From Enterovibrio calviensis DSM 14347 (lineage in GTDB: Bacteria; Pseudomonadota; Gammaproteobacteria; Enterobacterales; Vibrionaceae), in contig NZ_JHZA01000025.1 in NCBI RefSeq assembly GCF_000621165.1, positions 1 through 46,533 of the forward strand: DNA of 46,533 nt. Reading direction: 5' to 3'. Positions 39,326-46,533 of the stretch are shown in pieces (position 1 is the first letter of the stretch; every line of letters begins with the position of its first letter). The notes under the pieces are model-generated. The model searched no databases. It was not told where the DNA came from and worked only from the letters and a program-made list of their open reading frames with translations. The position numbers and the translations under genes were made by a program.

Positions 39326-39372
39326 AAGGGGTAACGCAATATAGACGTAAGACGAATTTCGGAGAAAACCTA

Positions 39373-41286
39373 ATGGGTAAGATCATTGGTATCGACTTGG
39401 GTACTACCAACTCATGTGTAGCAGTACTGGACGGTGACAAGCCACGCGTAATCGAAAACGCTGAAGGCGATCGCACAACGCCATCAATCATCGCGTACAC
39501 CCAGGATGGTGAAATTTTGGTAGGCCAGCCAGCAAAACGCCAGGCTGTAACCAACCCAGAAAACACGCTTTATGCAATCAAACGACTAATCGGTCGTCGT
39601 TTTGAAGATGAAGAAGTTCAACGTGACATCGAAATCATGCCTTTCAAAATTGTTAAGGCTGACAACGGTGATGCTTGGGTAGAAGCGAAAGGCCAAAAAA
39701 TGGCTGCTCCTCAGGTATCTGCTGAAGTTCTTAAGAAAATGAAGAAAACTGCGGAAGACTTCCTTGGTGAGGAAGTTACTGGCGCGGTTATCACAGTACC
39801 TGCTTACTTCAACGATGCTCAGCGTCAAGCAACCAAAGATGCTGGCCGTATCGCAGGTCTAGAAGTTAAACGTATCATCAACGAACCAACCGCAGCGGCA
39901 CTTGCTTACGGTTTGGACAAAGAAGGCGGCGACCGCACTATCGCGGTATACGACCTTGGTGGTGGTACTTTCGATATCTCTATCATTGAGATTGATGAAG
40001 TTGAAGGCGAGAAGACTTTCGAAGTTCTAGCAACCAATGGTGACACTCACCTAGGTGGTGAAGACTTTGATAACCGTCTAATCAACTACTTGGTTGACGA
40101 ATTCAAGAAAGACCAAGGTATTGATCTTCGTAAAGATCCACTTGCTATGCAGCGTGTTAAAGAAGCAGCAGAGAAAGCGAAAATCGAACTGTCTTCAGCT
40201 CAGCAAACCGACGTTAACCTGCCGTACGTAACTGCAGATGCAAGCGGTCCTAAGCACATGAACATTAAAGTGACTCGTGCGAAACTTGAGTCACTGGTTG
40301 AAGATCTGGTTATTCGTTCACTTGAGCCACTAAAAGTTGCTCTTGCTGATGCAGACCTTTCTGTTAGCGACATCAACGATGTTATCCTTGTGGGTGGTCA
40401 AACCCGCATGCCAATGGTTCAGGCTAAAGTGACTGAATTCTTTGGTAAAGAGCCACGTAAAGACGTGAACCCAGATGAAGCAGTTGCAGTTGGTGCAGCG
40501 GTTCAGGGTGGCGTACTGTCAGGTGAAGTTAAAGACGTTCTTCTGCTAGACGTGACTCCACTGTCTCTTGGTATCGAAACCATGGGCGGCGTAATGACTA
40601 AGTTGATTGAGAAAAACACCACGATTCCAACGAAAGCGAATCAAGTGTTCTCAACAGCTGACGACAACCAAAGCGCGGTAACTATCCACGTGCTTCAAGG
40701 TGAGCGTAAGCAATCAACCTACAACAAATCACTAGGTCAATTTAACCTAGAAGGCATCAACCCAGCACCACGCGGCATGCCACAAATCGAAGTAACTTTC
40801 GACTTGGATGCTGATGGTATCCTGCACGTGTCTGCGAAAGATAAGAGCTCGGGTAAAGAGCAGAAGATCACTATCCAAGCGTCTGGTGGTCTGAGCGACG
40901 ACGAAATCGAAAAAATGGTTCAGGAAGCGGAAGCGAACAAAGAAGCAGACAAGAAGTTCGAAGAACTTGTTACTGCTCGCAACCAAGCTGACCAACTAGT
41001 ACACGGTACTCGCAAGCAAGTTGAAGAAGCAGGCGAAGCACTACCAGCTGACGAGAAAGAGAAAATCGAAGCAGCAATTAACGAGCTAGAAGAAGCGCGC
41101 AAAGGCGAAGACAAAGAAGCCATTGATGCGAAAGTTCAGGCGCTAATTGCAGCATCTCAGAAGTTGATGGAAGTTGCACAGCAACAAGCTCAAGCAGCTC
41201 AATCACAAGATGCCGGTGCTGAAGCGAAGCAAGACGACGACGTTGTTGATGCTGAGTTCGAAGAAGTTAAAGACGACAAAAAGTAA
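39373..41286 (+). CDS. dnaK: Chaperone DnaK (Hsp70)
   Basis: A 637-residue Hsp70. The ATPase domain starts [18 protein letters not shown] and contains [13 protein letters not shown] and [11 protein letters not shown]. The interdomain linker is [16 protein letters not shown] peptide-binding domain, helical lid and acidic tail ending [10 protein letters not shown] follow. It folds and protects proteins with DnaJ and GrpE. Two sigma-32 promoters precede it. Length and all signatures are normal. Confidence 0.99.
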   Translation: MGKIIGIDLGTTNSCVAVLDGDKPRVIENAEGDRTTPSIIAYTQDGEILVGQPAKRQAVTNPENTLYAIKRLIGRRFEDEEVQRDIEIMPFKIVKADNGDAWVEAKGQKMAAPQVSAEVLKKMKKTAEDFLGEEVTGAVITVPAYFNDAQRQATKDAGRIAGLEVKRIINEPTAAALAYGLDKEGGDRTIAVYDLGGGTFDISIIEIDEVEGEKTFEVLATNGDTHLGGEDFDNRLINYLVDEFKKDQGIDLRKDPLAMQRVKEAAEKAKIELSSAQQTDVNLPYVTADASGPKHMNIKVTRAKLESLVEDLVIRSLEPLKVALADADLSVSDINDVILVGGQTRMPMVQAKVTEFFGKEPRKDVNPDEAVAVGAAVQGGVLSGEVKDVLLLDVTPLSLGIETMGGVMTKLIEKNTTIPTKANQVFSTADDNQSAVTIHVLQGERKQSTYNKSLGQFNLEGINPAPRGMPQIEVTFDLDADGILHVSAKDKSSGKEQKITIQASGGLSDDEIEKMVQEAEANKEADKKFEELVTARNQADQLVHGTRKQVEEAGEALPADEKEKIEAAINELEEARKGEDKEAIDAKVQALIAASQKLMEVAQQQAQAAQSQDAGAEAKQDDDVVDAEFEEVKDDKK

Positions 41287-41314
41287 AACTCGCTAATTAG
41301 CCGTTTTATTTCGC

Positions 41315-41344
41315 ACGGGCGCAGGAGGAATCTCCTTCGCCCGT
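41315..41344 (+). other. Stable hairpin between dnaK and dnaJ
   Basis: ACGGGCG pairs with CGCCCGT and AGGAG with CTCCT around a GAAT loop, with one C-T mismatch. There is no T-run after it, so it is not an ordinary terminator. It may protect the dnaK message or set the dnaK:dnaJ ratio. Confidence 0.6.
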
Positions 41345-41405
41345 AGTTGTATGATGCGAAGCGAGATAATGTTCGTTTTGTATAGAAACAGGTGACAAGT
41401 AGAAC

Positions 41406-42551
41406 ATGTCAAAACGTGATTTTTATGAAGTACTTGGCGTAAGCCGTGACGCCAGTGAACGCGACATTAAAAAAGCGTACAAACGCCTGGCGATGAAGTA
41501 TCACCCAGATAAAAACCCGGGTGATGAATCAGCCACAGACAAGTTTAAAGAAGTTAAACTTGCTTACGAGATCCTGACTGACGCTCAGAAACGCGCAGCC
41601 TACGATCAATATGGTCATGCTGCATTTGAGCAAGGCGGTATGGGCGGCGGTGGCGGCTTTGGTGGCGGCAACGCAGACTTCAGCGATATCTTTGGCGATG
41701 TGTTCGGTGACATCTTTGGCGGCGGCGGTCGTCGTGGTGGTCAAGCTCGTGCTCAGCGCGGTGCCGATTTACGTTACAACATGGAGCTTACCCTCGAGGA
41801 AGCGGTTCGTGGTGTAAATAAAGAGATTGATGTTCCTACTTATGTAAGCTGTGACCCTTGTAGTGGCAGCGGCGCTAAGCCTGGTACATCACCACAGACT
41901 TGTGGCACTTGTCATGGTCAAGGCCAAGTACAGATGCGTCAGGGTTTCTTTGCTGTTCAGCAAGCCTGTCCAACCTGTCACGGTCGTGGAAAAATCATCA
42001 AAGATCCATGTGATAGCTGTCATGGTCAAGGCCGTGTTCAGAAGACTAAAACGCTTAGCGTTAAGATCCCAGCCGGTGTTGATACCGGTGATCGCATTCG
42101 CCTAACCGGTGAAGGCGAAGCGGGCGAATATGGCGCACCAGCGGGTGACTTGTACGTTCAGGTTCATGTTCGTGACCACCATATCTTCACGCGTGATGGC
42201 AACAACTTGTACTGCGAAGTGCCAGTGAGCTTCACCATGGCGGCATTGGGTGGCGAGGTTGAAGTACCGACACTAGATGGTCGCGTGAGCTTGAAAGTAC
42301 CTACTGAAACCCAAACTGGCCGTATGTTCCGTATGCGCGGTAAAGGCGTTCAGTCTGTTCGCGGTGGCGGCTTAGGTGATCTGATTTGTAAGCTGGTAGT
42401 TGAGACACCAGTTAACTTAAGCAGTAAGCAGAAAGAATTACTTCGTGAGTTTGAAGAATCGTTAGGTGGCAGTGCGGCAAAAAAGCACAAGCCAAAATCT
42501 GAAGGTTTCTTTGATGGCGTGAAGAAATTCTTTGATGACCTGACTAGCTAA
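41406..42551 (+). CDS. dnaJ: Co-chaperone DnaJ (Hsp40)
   Basis: A 381-residue type-I J protein. The J domain holds the HPD motif ([10 protein letters not shown], about 32-41). A Gly/Phe-rich linker with many GG and FGD repeats (about 75-120) and four CxxCxGxG zinc repeats ([32 protein letters not shown]) follow, then the substrate domain. It delivers clients to DnaK and triggers its ATPase. It lies 119 bases after dnaK. AGGTGA stands 10 bases before its ATG. Confidence 0.98.
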   Translation: MSKRDFYEVLGVSRDASERDIKKAYKRLAMKYHPDKNPGDESATDKFKEVKLAYEILTDAQKRAAYDQYGHAAFEQGGMGGGGGFGGGNADFSDIFGDVFGDIFGGGGRRGGQARAQRGADLRYNMELTLEEAVRGVNKEIDVPTYVSCDPCSGSGAKPGTSPQTCGTCHGQGQVQMRQGFFAVQQACPTCHGRGKIIKDPCDSCHGQGRVQKTKTLSVKIPAGVDTGDRIRLTGEGEAGEYGAPAGDLYVQVHVRDHHIFTRDGNNLYCEVPVSFTMAALGGEVEVPTLDGRVSLKVPTETQTGRMFRMRGKGVQSVRGGGLGDLICKLVVETPVNLSSKQKELLREFEESLGGSAAKKHKPKSEGFFDGVKKFFDDLTS

Positions 42552-42564
42552 GAATTAGAAAAAG

Positions 42565-42591
42565 AAAAAACCGGCGAAAGCCGGTTTTTTT
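42565..42591. terminator. Two-way terminator between dnaJ and the pilin gene
   Basis: AAAAAACCGGC, GAAA loop, GCCGGTTTTTT: an 11-bp stem. The stop codon of the minus-strand pilin gene lies at its edge, so one hairpin serves both convergent genes. Confidence 0.9.
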
Positions 42592-43018
42592 ATATCCAAC
42601 ATTTGTTGTTGAGGGCTTCATCATCTTTGTTTAGGTTTGATTGCTCAGAACCTGCATTGATGACCATCGTATAACAATCAGTATCATTTTTTTGCTTAGA
42701 GGTTGCTTTTGGCGTGGCCTTTAATTTGTAGGCATTATTTCCCGCTCCTCCCACCTCGATGCTGAAAGTGTATTCGTCAGATAACTGACAATTTGTACAA
42801 CTTATCGCCCCTGGGTAAGCCCCGTTAACCGTGTACTGCTGCTCAACCCAAACCTGCAGTTGATAAAGATCCGTCTGCGCTCGGCTTCGTTCTGACTTAA
42901 TCACATATTGTCCAAAGACAGGAACCGATATTGCGGCGATGGCTCCGATAATGGCGACAGCCACCAATATTTCGATCAACGTCATACCAGTTTGAAACGT
43001 TCGAGTTCTCAGTGTCAT
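42590..43018 (-). CDS. PilE-like type IV (pseudo)pilin
   Basis: A 142-residue type IV pilin-like protein. The leader MTLRTRTFQTG is cut before MTLIEILVAVAIIGAIAAISVP, with the Glu at mature position 5 and a long N-terminal helix. The C-terminal part carries paired cysteines (CTNC near the middle, DCYT and KCWI at the end), typical of PilE disulfide loops. It is divergent from the fimT-pilW-pilX-pilV-like operon, so it most likely helps build or prime the same pilus. Whether it is major or minor cannot be told. Confidence 0.85.
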   Translation of the reverse strand: MTLRTRTFQTGMTLIEILVAVAIIGAIAAISVPVFGQYVIKSERSRAQTDLYQLQVWVEQQYTVNGAYPGAISCTNCQLSDEYTFSIEVGGAGNNAYKLKATPKATSKQKNDTDCYTMVINAGSEQSNLNKDDEALNNKCWI

Positions 43019-43111
43019 TATTTGTTTCGCTATACAGGATATTTGCTTATGTACCAGAGGGATAAATTATCTCTGTGTTAGCATTCAGACAAGTTGTGTG
43101 GGAATAATTGG

Positions 43112-43660
43112 ATGCTCAGTGTGGGTAAATGGAATCGACAGCGCGGATTGAGTCTAATTGAAATGATAACAACCTTGTCGGTATTGGCAGCGGTCACAGC
43201 AGTTGCTGTTCCCAATTATATATCAGCACACAAAACCGCGGTGGTTGAGAACAAAGCGATGCAATTGCTCTCCGTACTAGAGATGGGGCAATCGGAGTCA
43301 CTGATGCGTCATCGTCATATATATGTTCACTATGTACCAACCACTGATATTGAAGATGGCTGTATTGGTCTTAGTGAAAAACCTGATGTATCAAACTTTG
43401 ATTGCTCGGATAGTGAAGGGTTGAAAAAAGTTTCCCTAGAGCGTTCAGGTTTACTTTCTGTTCAAGAGCCGGAATTAACTGAGCCGTCAAAGCTATTTCA
43501 TTTTTCCCCTATGACAGGTCTTCCGTCGAACAATAAAACAGTGAAGCTGGCTTCAGGTACAGAAACTGGCAAGGAATCGGGTGTCATGATTCGTCAATAT
43601 TCAGGCCTTAAAGGATGTAGCAATACCGCTATTGGTGATTGGGAGTCTTGTCCATCGTGA
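43112..43660 (+). CDS. FimT/FimU-like minor pseudopilin
   Basis: A 182-residue prepilin. The basic leader MLSVGKWNRQRG is followed by LSLIEMITTLSVLAAVTAVAVP, with Glu5 of the mature protein intact. The rest is a globular C-terminal domain with few conserved marks and cysteines near the end (KGCSN, ESCPS). I chose the ATG at 43112, with GGGAA upstream, over an in-frame TTG at 43094. It is first in a tight minor-pilin operon and its stop overlaps the next start in GTGA. A FimT-type role in pilus initiation, and perhaps DNA uptake, is inferred. Confidence 0.8.
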   Translation: MLSVGKWNRQRGLSLIEMITTLSVLAAVTAVAVPNYISAHKTAVVENKAMQLLSVLEMGQSESLMRHRHIYVHYVPTTDIEDGCIGLSEKPDVSNFDCSDSEGLKKVSLERSGLLSVQEPELTEPSKLFHFSPMTGLPSNNKTVKLASGTETGKESGVMIRQYSGLKGCSNTAIGDWESCPS

Positions 43661-44343
43661 ACGTATATATTTCTCGAGGTTACACCTTGGTAGAAATGAT
43701 GATAGGTATGACAGTTAGTCTCGTGGTGCTTGCCTCATCAATCGCGCTTTTTTCTGTGAACACCAGTATAGGCAGTCAGCAACTTCAGAGTGACTTCTTG
43801 GATACACATTTAAATTCTTTAGCGGCCAATATGAAGCGTGAAATATCGCGAGCGGGTTTCTGTTACGACTGTACTTCTGCAAACCCTTTTATCATTGAGG
43901 GAGGCGCGGGAGGCACCTCTTCCATACTTATTGATGACAGCGCAACTCAACTCGAAGGTATTTGTATTCGCTTTGCTTACAACCATGATAAGCGCTCGGG
44001 CGCTGCGACCTATGGAAAAGATGATGCAAAAGGGTACCGTTTAGGCACCGACCCTGATGGGAATTCAGTTATCGAAATCTATGAAAATTGGAAAGGGTTG
44101 GATAACTGGAATTGCAGTAGTGATAGTTCTGGCGGCGGCTTAAGCGGTTATTGGCGAGATATGACATACGAAAGAATTGTGATTGATGCACTGTCTTTTA
44201 AAAAGTCGAGTTTTGTCAGCGTCGGCGGGAGTACAAACACACTTCAATCTGTTGAAGTCACGATTACTGCCTCTCTTAAAGCAGATCCAACAATGACAGA
44301 TACGGTTGTATTTTCTGTTTCAATTCCTAACGTGGATGGTTAG
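43657..44343 (+). CDS. PilW-like minor pilin
   Basis: A 228-residue prepilin with a short leader (VNVYISRG) cut before YTLVEMMIGMTVSLVVLASS. The long helix is followed by a PilW-type domain with MKREISRAGFCYDC, a hallmark-like segment of PilW proteins. The GTG at 43657 overlaps the upstream stop by four bases and has GGGAG upstream; longer in-frame TTG starts at 43639 and 43648 are less likely. Minor pilins of this set form the priming tip of type IV pili. Confidence 0.82.
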   Translation: MNVYISRGYTLVEMMIGMTVSLVVLASSIALFSVNTSIGSQQLQSDFLDTHLNSLAANMKREISRAGFCYDCTSANPFIIEGGAGGTSSILIDDSATQLEGICIRFAYNHDKRSGAATYGKDDAKGYRLGTDPDGNSVIEIYENWKGLDNWNCSSDSSGGGLSGYWRDMTYERIVIDALSFKKSSFVSVGGSTNTLQSVEVTITASLKADPTMTDTVVFSVSIPNVDG

Positions 44344-44345
44344 CG

Positions 44346-45701
44346 ATGAATAATCAAAATGGAATGGCAACACTCGCGGCCGTCAGCGGCATCTTAGTCA
44401 TTATTGCGTTGTTCTCAGTATCAGTAGCGAGCTCTGGTGTGGGTGATATAAAGAAAGCGCAAAACTTAGTAGAGGATGCGAGACAGAGAGCAAACGCAAA
44501 GGCGGGTTTAGATTGTGCAATCGCCGTATTTGAGCAAAAAGATCTCAATCCCAATGATGCGAGTTACAGCGATACTTCATTTGATGAGTGTGCGAGTGCA
44601 ACTGCCAGTACCATTACAATTGCGGGCACAGAGAGCCCTTGGTCTTTAATCTCTTCTTCAGGTTATGCGAAATACACAGCTTTAATAAGTGGTGGCGGTG
44701 GCACGGCGTCGGCATTTAAAACGTCAGGAAGCATTAAGCTTGAGGGAGGTAACCGTTGGATCCCTGCGAAGGGAGAGCTCGTAGGTAAAGATGGGAATAC
44801 AGAAATCTATGAGTGTCTTGCCATCATTGCGGGGGGAGATGTGACCATTGACACTGGAGATTCCGCCGCAAAATTTGAATCCCAGCTTCTCGCCACCAAC
44901 AATGAACAATGTAAAGAAGGGTTTAGTACCACGGTCGCTTCAAATACGATTAAGACAAATGAATTTGAAAACGACATTTTGGATCATCAGCCGGATATGA
45001 ACTTGTTTAAAGAAAAGTTTCAGGAGGACAAAAGTAATTGGGAAAAGGTGAAAAGTGACTTTGATCATTCTTTCAACACATCGGGTACAACGACCATTGA
45101 TAATGGCAATGGCACACAAACCGTAAAAAGTAACGTAGAGCTGTGCGGAAAGACGATCACTGAGGAAAGAGACGCCATTGTTGCTCAGGGGAGCCATGTA
45201 GAGGGGCAATTAGTAACAATTTGGGTTGATGGTGATTGCAATATGGCCGAAATGGTAAGTGACATTAGCAATCCTGTCTTTATCGTAGTGAAAGATGGTG
45301 TTATCGCGTACCACGGGGCATTGGCTAATTTTAATGGCTCCATTTTCCAGTTCAACTATGAAAGAGAAAACTTTCTAGACTCTTGGTTAGAGGTTAGTGA
45401 GACAACCGATGAGCAGGGTGAGGTTGTTACTACCGTTGCATGTACGAGTGGGCCATTGGCGTTCTTTTGCGATCTATTTGACGAGCCGAGTTCATTGGGT
45501 CTGGAACTGGATAACTGGAAATACCTTCCCTTCTTGTTTAATGGTTCATTTGAGACAAGAGGTAGCTACATCGTCGATGTAGAGAAAGGAACCTCTAAAG
45601 TGTTTGGTGCTTTTACACCAGGTTATGATGAAAGCATCGATAACAATGAATTTTTCCCATCCCAACCTAAACTCGTTAAGGCTAGCATTCATGACTTTTA
45701 A
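44346..45701 (+). CDS. PilX-like protein, unusually long
   Basis: A 451-residue protein with the PilX-type amino end: a very short leader then GMATLAAVSGILVIIALFSV and the helix continuing KAQNLVEDARQRANAKAGLDCAIAVF. Classical PilX minor pilins are about 160-200 residues. Here roughly 250 extra residues form a beta-rich region with IAGGDVTIDTGDSAAKF, VFIVVKDGVIAYHGALANFNG and two Cys-containing stretches, a pattern that could be a beta-solenoid. It starts two bases after pilW and overlaps pilV by 11. The extension's function is unknown to me. Confidence 0.75.
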   Translation: MNNQNGMATLAAVSGILVIIALFSVSVASSGVGDIKKAQNLVEDARQRANAKAGLDCAIAVFEQKDLNPNDASYSDTSFDECASATASTITIAGTESPWSLISSSGYAKYTALISGGGGTASAFKTSGSIKLEGGNRWIPAKGELVGKDGNTEIYECLAIIAGGDVTIDTGDSAAKFESQLLATNNEQCKEGFSTTVASNTIKTNEFENDILDHQPDMNLFKEKFQEDKSNWEKVKSDFDHSFNTSGTTTIDNGNGTQTVKSNVELCGKTITEERDAIVAQGSHVEGQLVTIWVDGDCNMAEMVSDISNPVFIVVKDGVIAYHGALANFNGSIFQFNYERENFLDSWLEVSETTDEQGEVVTTVACTSGPLAFFCDLFDEPSSLGLELDNWKYLPFLFNGSFETRGSYIVDVEKGTSKVFGAFTPGYDESIDNNEFFPSQPKLVKASIHDF

Positions 45702-46122
45702 CCGCGGATTTTCACTGATTGAAGTGCTCGTATCTATAGTTGTAGTGGCTTTGTCTGGGATTGGGACATTGAAGCTCTATGGCTACATGGAAGTTGAGAA
45801 AGCGAATGCCGCTATGTTTATAGAGGCTAAGGTCATTGCTGAATCTCAAGTCGCCCTTATTCAAACTGTCAACACAACGGGTTCAATGTGTGCTGGTAAG
45901 ACGTTCGAAAATATTAATGACTGCGTAAATCAGCAAGAAGACAGCCCTTTCGCTGTAACAGTTACAAGTGCGAAATCTCTAACGCATGAAAAAGTTGCTG
46001 GAGTAGTAGAAACGTACGGCAAAGTCTATAAGGTAACAGTGGCTTGGACCGACAGAAATAATGAAGGAAAAGCACTCGTAATCCCTGTGTCTGTGTCTAA
46101 ATACACCAACTTGCTTGAATAA
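45691..46122 (+). CDS. PilV-like minor pilin
   Basis: A 143-residue prepilin. The leader MTFNRG is cut before FSLIEVLVSIVVVALSGIGTLKL, followed by a small globular domain with a Cys pair (SMCAGKTF and NDCVNQ). The frame is open further up to 45604, but the prepilin leader fixes the ATG at 45691, which overlaps the pilX end by 11 bases. It is the last gene of the operon; no PilY1 adhesin gene follows, only the rRNA promoters. Confidence 0.83.
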   Translation: MTFNRGFSLIEVLVSIVVVALSGIGTLKLYGYMEVEKANAAMFIEAKVIAESQVALIQTVNTTGSMCAGKTFENINDCVNQQEDSPFAVTVTSAKSLTHEKVAGVVETYGKVYKVTVAWTDRNNEGKALVIPVSVSKYTNLLE

Positions 46123-46141
46123 TGCGCGAACGGCACTGTTT

Positions 46142-46157
46142 TGTGATGTTTTTCACA
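46142..46157. promoter_or_regulatory. CRP-type palindrome before rRNA promoter P1
   Basis: TGTGA-TGTTTT-TCACA is a perfect match to the two half-sites of the CRP consensus TGTGA-N6-TCACA. Its centre is about 50 bases before the expected P1 start and just after pilV, a position from which CRP could touch RNA polymerase. Confidence 0.55.
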
Positions 46158-46165
46158 TAAAGCCC

Positions 46166-46193
46166 TTGCCAAGTTTTCAAGCCTCCCTATAAT
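46166..46193 (+). promoter_or_regulatory. rRNA operon promoter P1
   Basis: TTGCCA, 16-base spacer, TATAAT, followed by a GC-rich discriminator (GCGACCT) typical of stringently controlled rRNA promoters. The start would be near 46200. Confidence 0.8.
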
Positions 46194-46285
46194 GCGACCT
46201 CACTGACACGGCGACCCGCTCCACACGGAACTGGCCACCTAATCAGTACGGCGAAAACGGCTTCAAAATGATTGAAAATAAACGC

Positions 46286-46313
46286 TTGACGTTAACAACT
46301 CAATCAGTAGAAT
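46286..46313 (+). promoter_or_regulatory. rRNA operon promoter P2
   Basis: TTGACG, 16-base spacer, TAGAAT, then GC-rich GCCCGCC. It lies 120 bases downstream of P1 with the same spacing, as in tandem rRNA promoters. Confidence 0.78.
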
Positions 46314-46420
46314 GCCCGCCTGCTTCAACGGAAAAGCCCAGTGCTTATCGCGGTTGAAGGGAGTCAACAAGACGTTTTGAAGGTTGCGAAAGCAACGTTG
46401 AAAAATCTCAAAATTTCTTC

Positions 46421-46448
46421 TTGACTTCATCGCCTGGCAGCGTAGAAT
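46421..46448 (+). promoter_or_regulatory. rRNA operon promoter P3
   Basis: TTGACT, 16-base spacer, TAGAAT, followed by TCGCAGCCC. Third of the tandem set, 135 bases after P2. Confidence 0.75.
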
Positions 46449-46502
46449 TCGCAGCCCTGACGATGAGAAGACTTCTCCAAAAGAGCAGCTTCTACAGTCA
46501 AC

Positions 46503-46533
46503 GTTCTTTAACAATTTGACCTATACAATCTGT
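46503..46533 (+). promoter_or_regulatory. rRNA leader with boxA-like antitermination element
   Basis: GTTCTTTAACAATTT resembles boxA (GCTCTTTAACA) of 16S rRNA leaders and is followed by ACCTATACAATCTGT, like sequences just before the 16S gene in vibrios. The window ends before the rRNA itself. Confidence 0.75.

Noticed and set aside
41640-41765. GGC-rich repeat tract that might be a DNA repeat element
   Set aside because: It is the normal Gly/Phe-rich linker of dnaJ.
1-46533. CRISPR arrays, insertion sequences and prophage genes
   Set aside because: I looked for spaced direct repeats, transposase or integrase reading frames and found none.

Overview
The window looks like a chromosomal segment of a marine gammaproteobacterium of the Vibrionaceae type. 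The evidence is the order phoB-phoR-pstS / ppx-ppk-gcvR / pstC-pstA-pstB-phoU, then bamE, recN, nadK, grpE, dnaK, dnaJ and a minor-pilin operon. Long PstC and PstA proteins and a ShyA/MepM-like M23 endopeptidase fit as well. Genus cannot be fixed from the sequence alone. The window opens on the 3' end of what looks like a tRNA-Asp, followed by two terminators, and closes in a typical rRNA-operon leader (three tandem promoters and a boxA-like element). It is therefore probably the whole stretch between two rRNA operons read in the same direction.

Region 1 (about 0.2-11.6 kb) is accessory and iron-related. A MATE exporter is divergent from asbA-asbB-asbC-asbDE-asbF, a complete petrobactin-type siderophore pathway: two NIS synthetases, a 3,4-dihydroxybenzoate adenylating enzyme, an aryl-carrier protein fused to the aryl transferase, and 3-dehydroshikimate dehydratase. 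Downstream are an OmpR-family regulator whose phospho-acceptor Asp is replaced by Ser, and a TonB-dependent receptor. Strong Fur-box matches lie before asbA/MATE, before the regulator and before the receptor, so the locus reads as one iron-repressed make-export-sense-import unit.

Region 2 (11.7-22 kb) is housekeeping: mepA, the pair trhP(yegQ)-yfhL, an M23 endopeptidase, rdgC and sbcD-sbcC.

Region 3 (22-35 kb) is the phosphate regulon. phoB-phoR-pstS and pstC-pstA-pstB-phoU are on the plus strand, each behind a Pho box. A gcvR-ppk-ppx operon on the minus strand sits between them, so polyphosphate metabolism lies inside the phosphate-uptake locus.

Region 4 (35-42.6 kb) holds bamE, recN behind three LexA-type boxes, nadK, and grpE, dnaK and dnaJ with sigma-32-type promoters before grpE and dnaK.

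Region 5 (42.6-46.1 kb) encodes type IV pilus components: a PilE-like pilin on the minus strand, then a fimT-pilW-pilX-pilV-like operon on the plus strand with an unusually long PilX-like protein. Region 6 (46.1-46.5 kb) is the rRNA promoter region, with a perfect CRP-type palindrome upstream of its first promoter. No insertion sequence, prophage or CRISPR array was seen.
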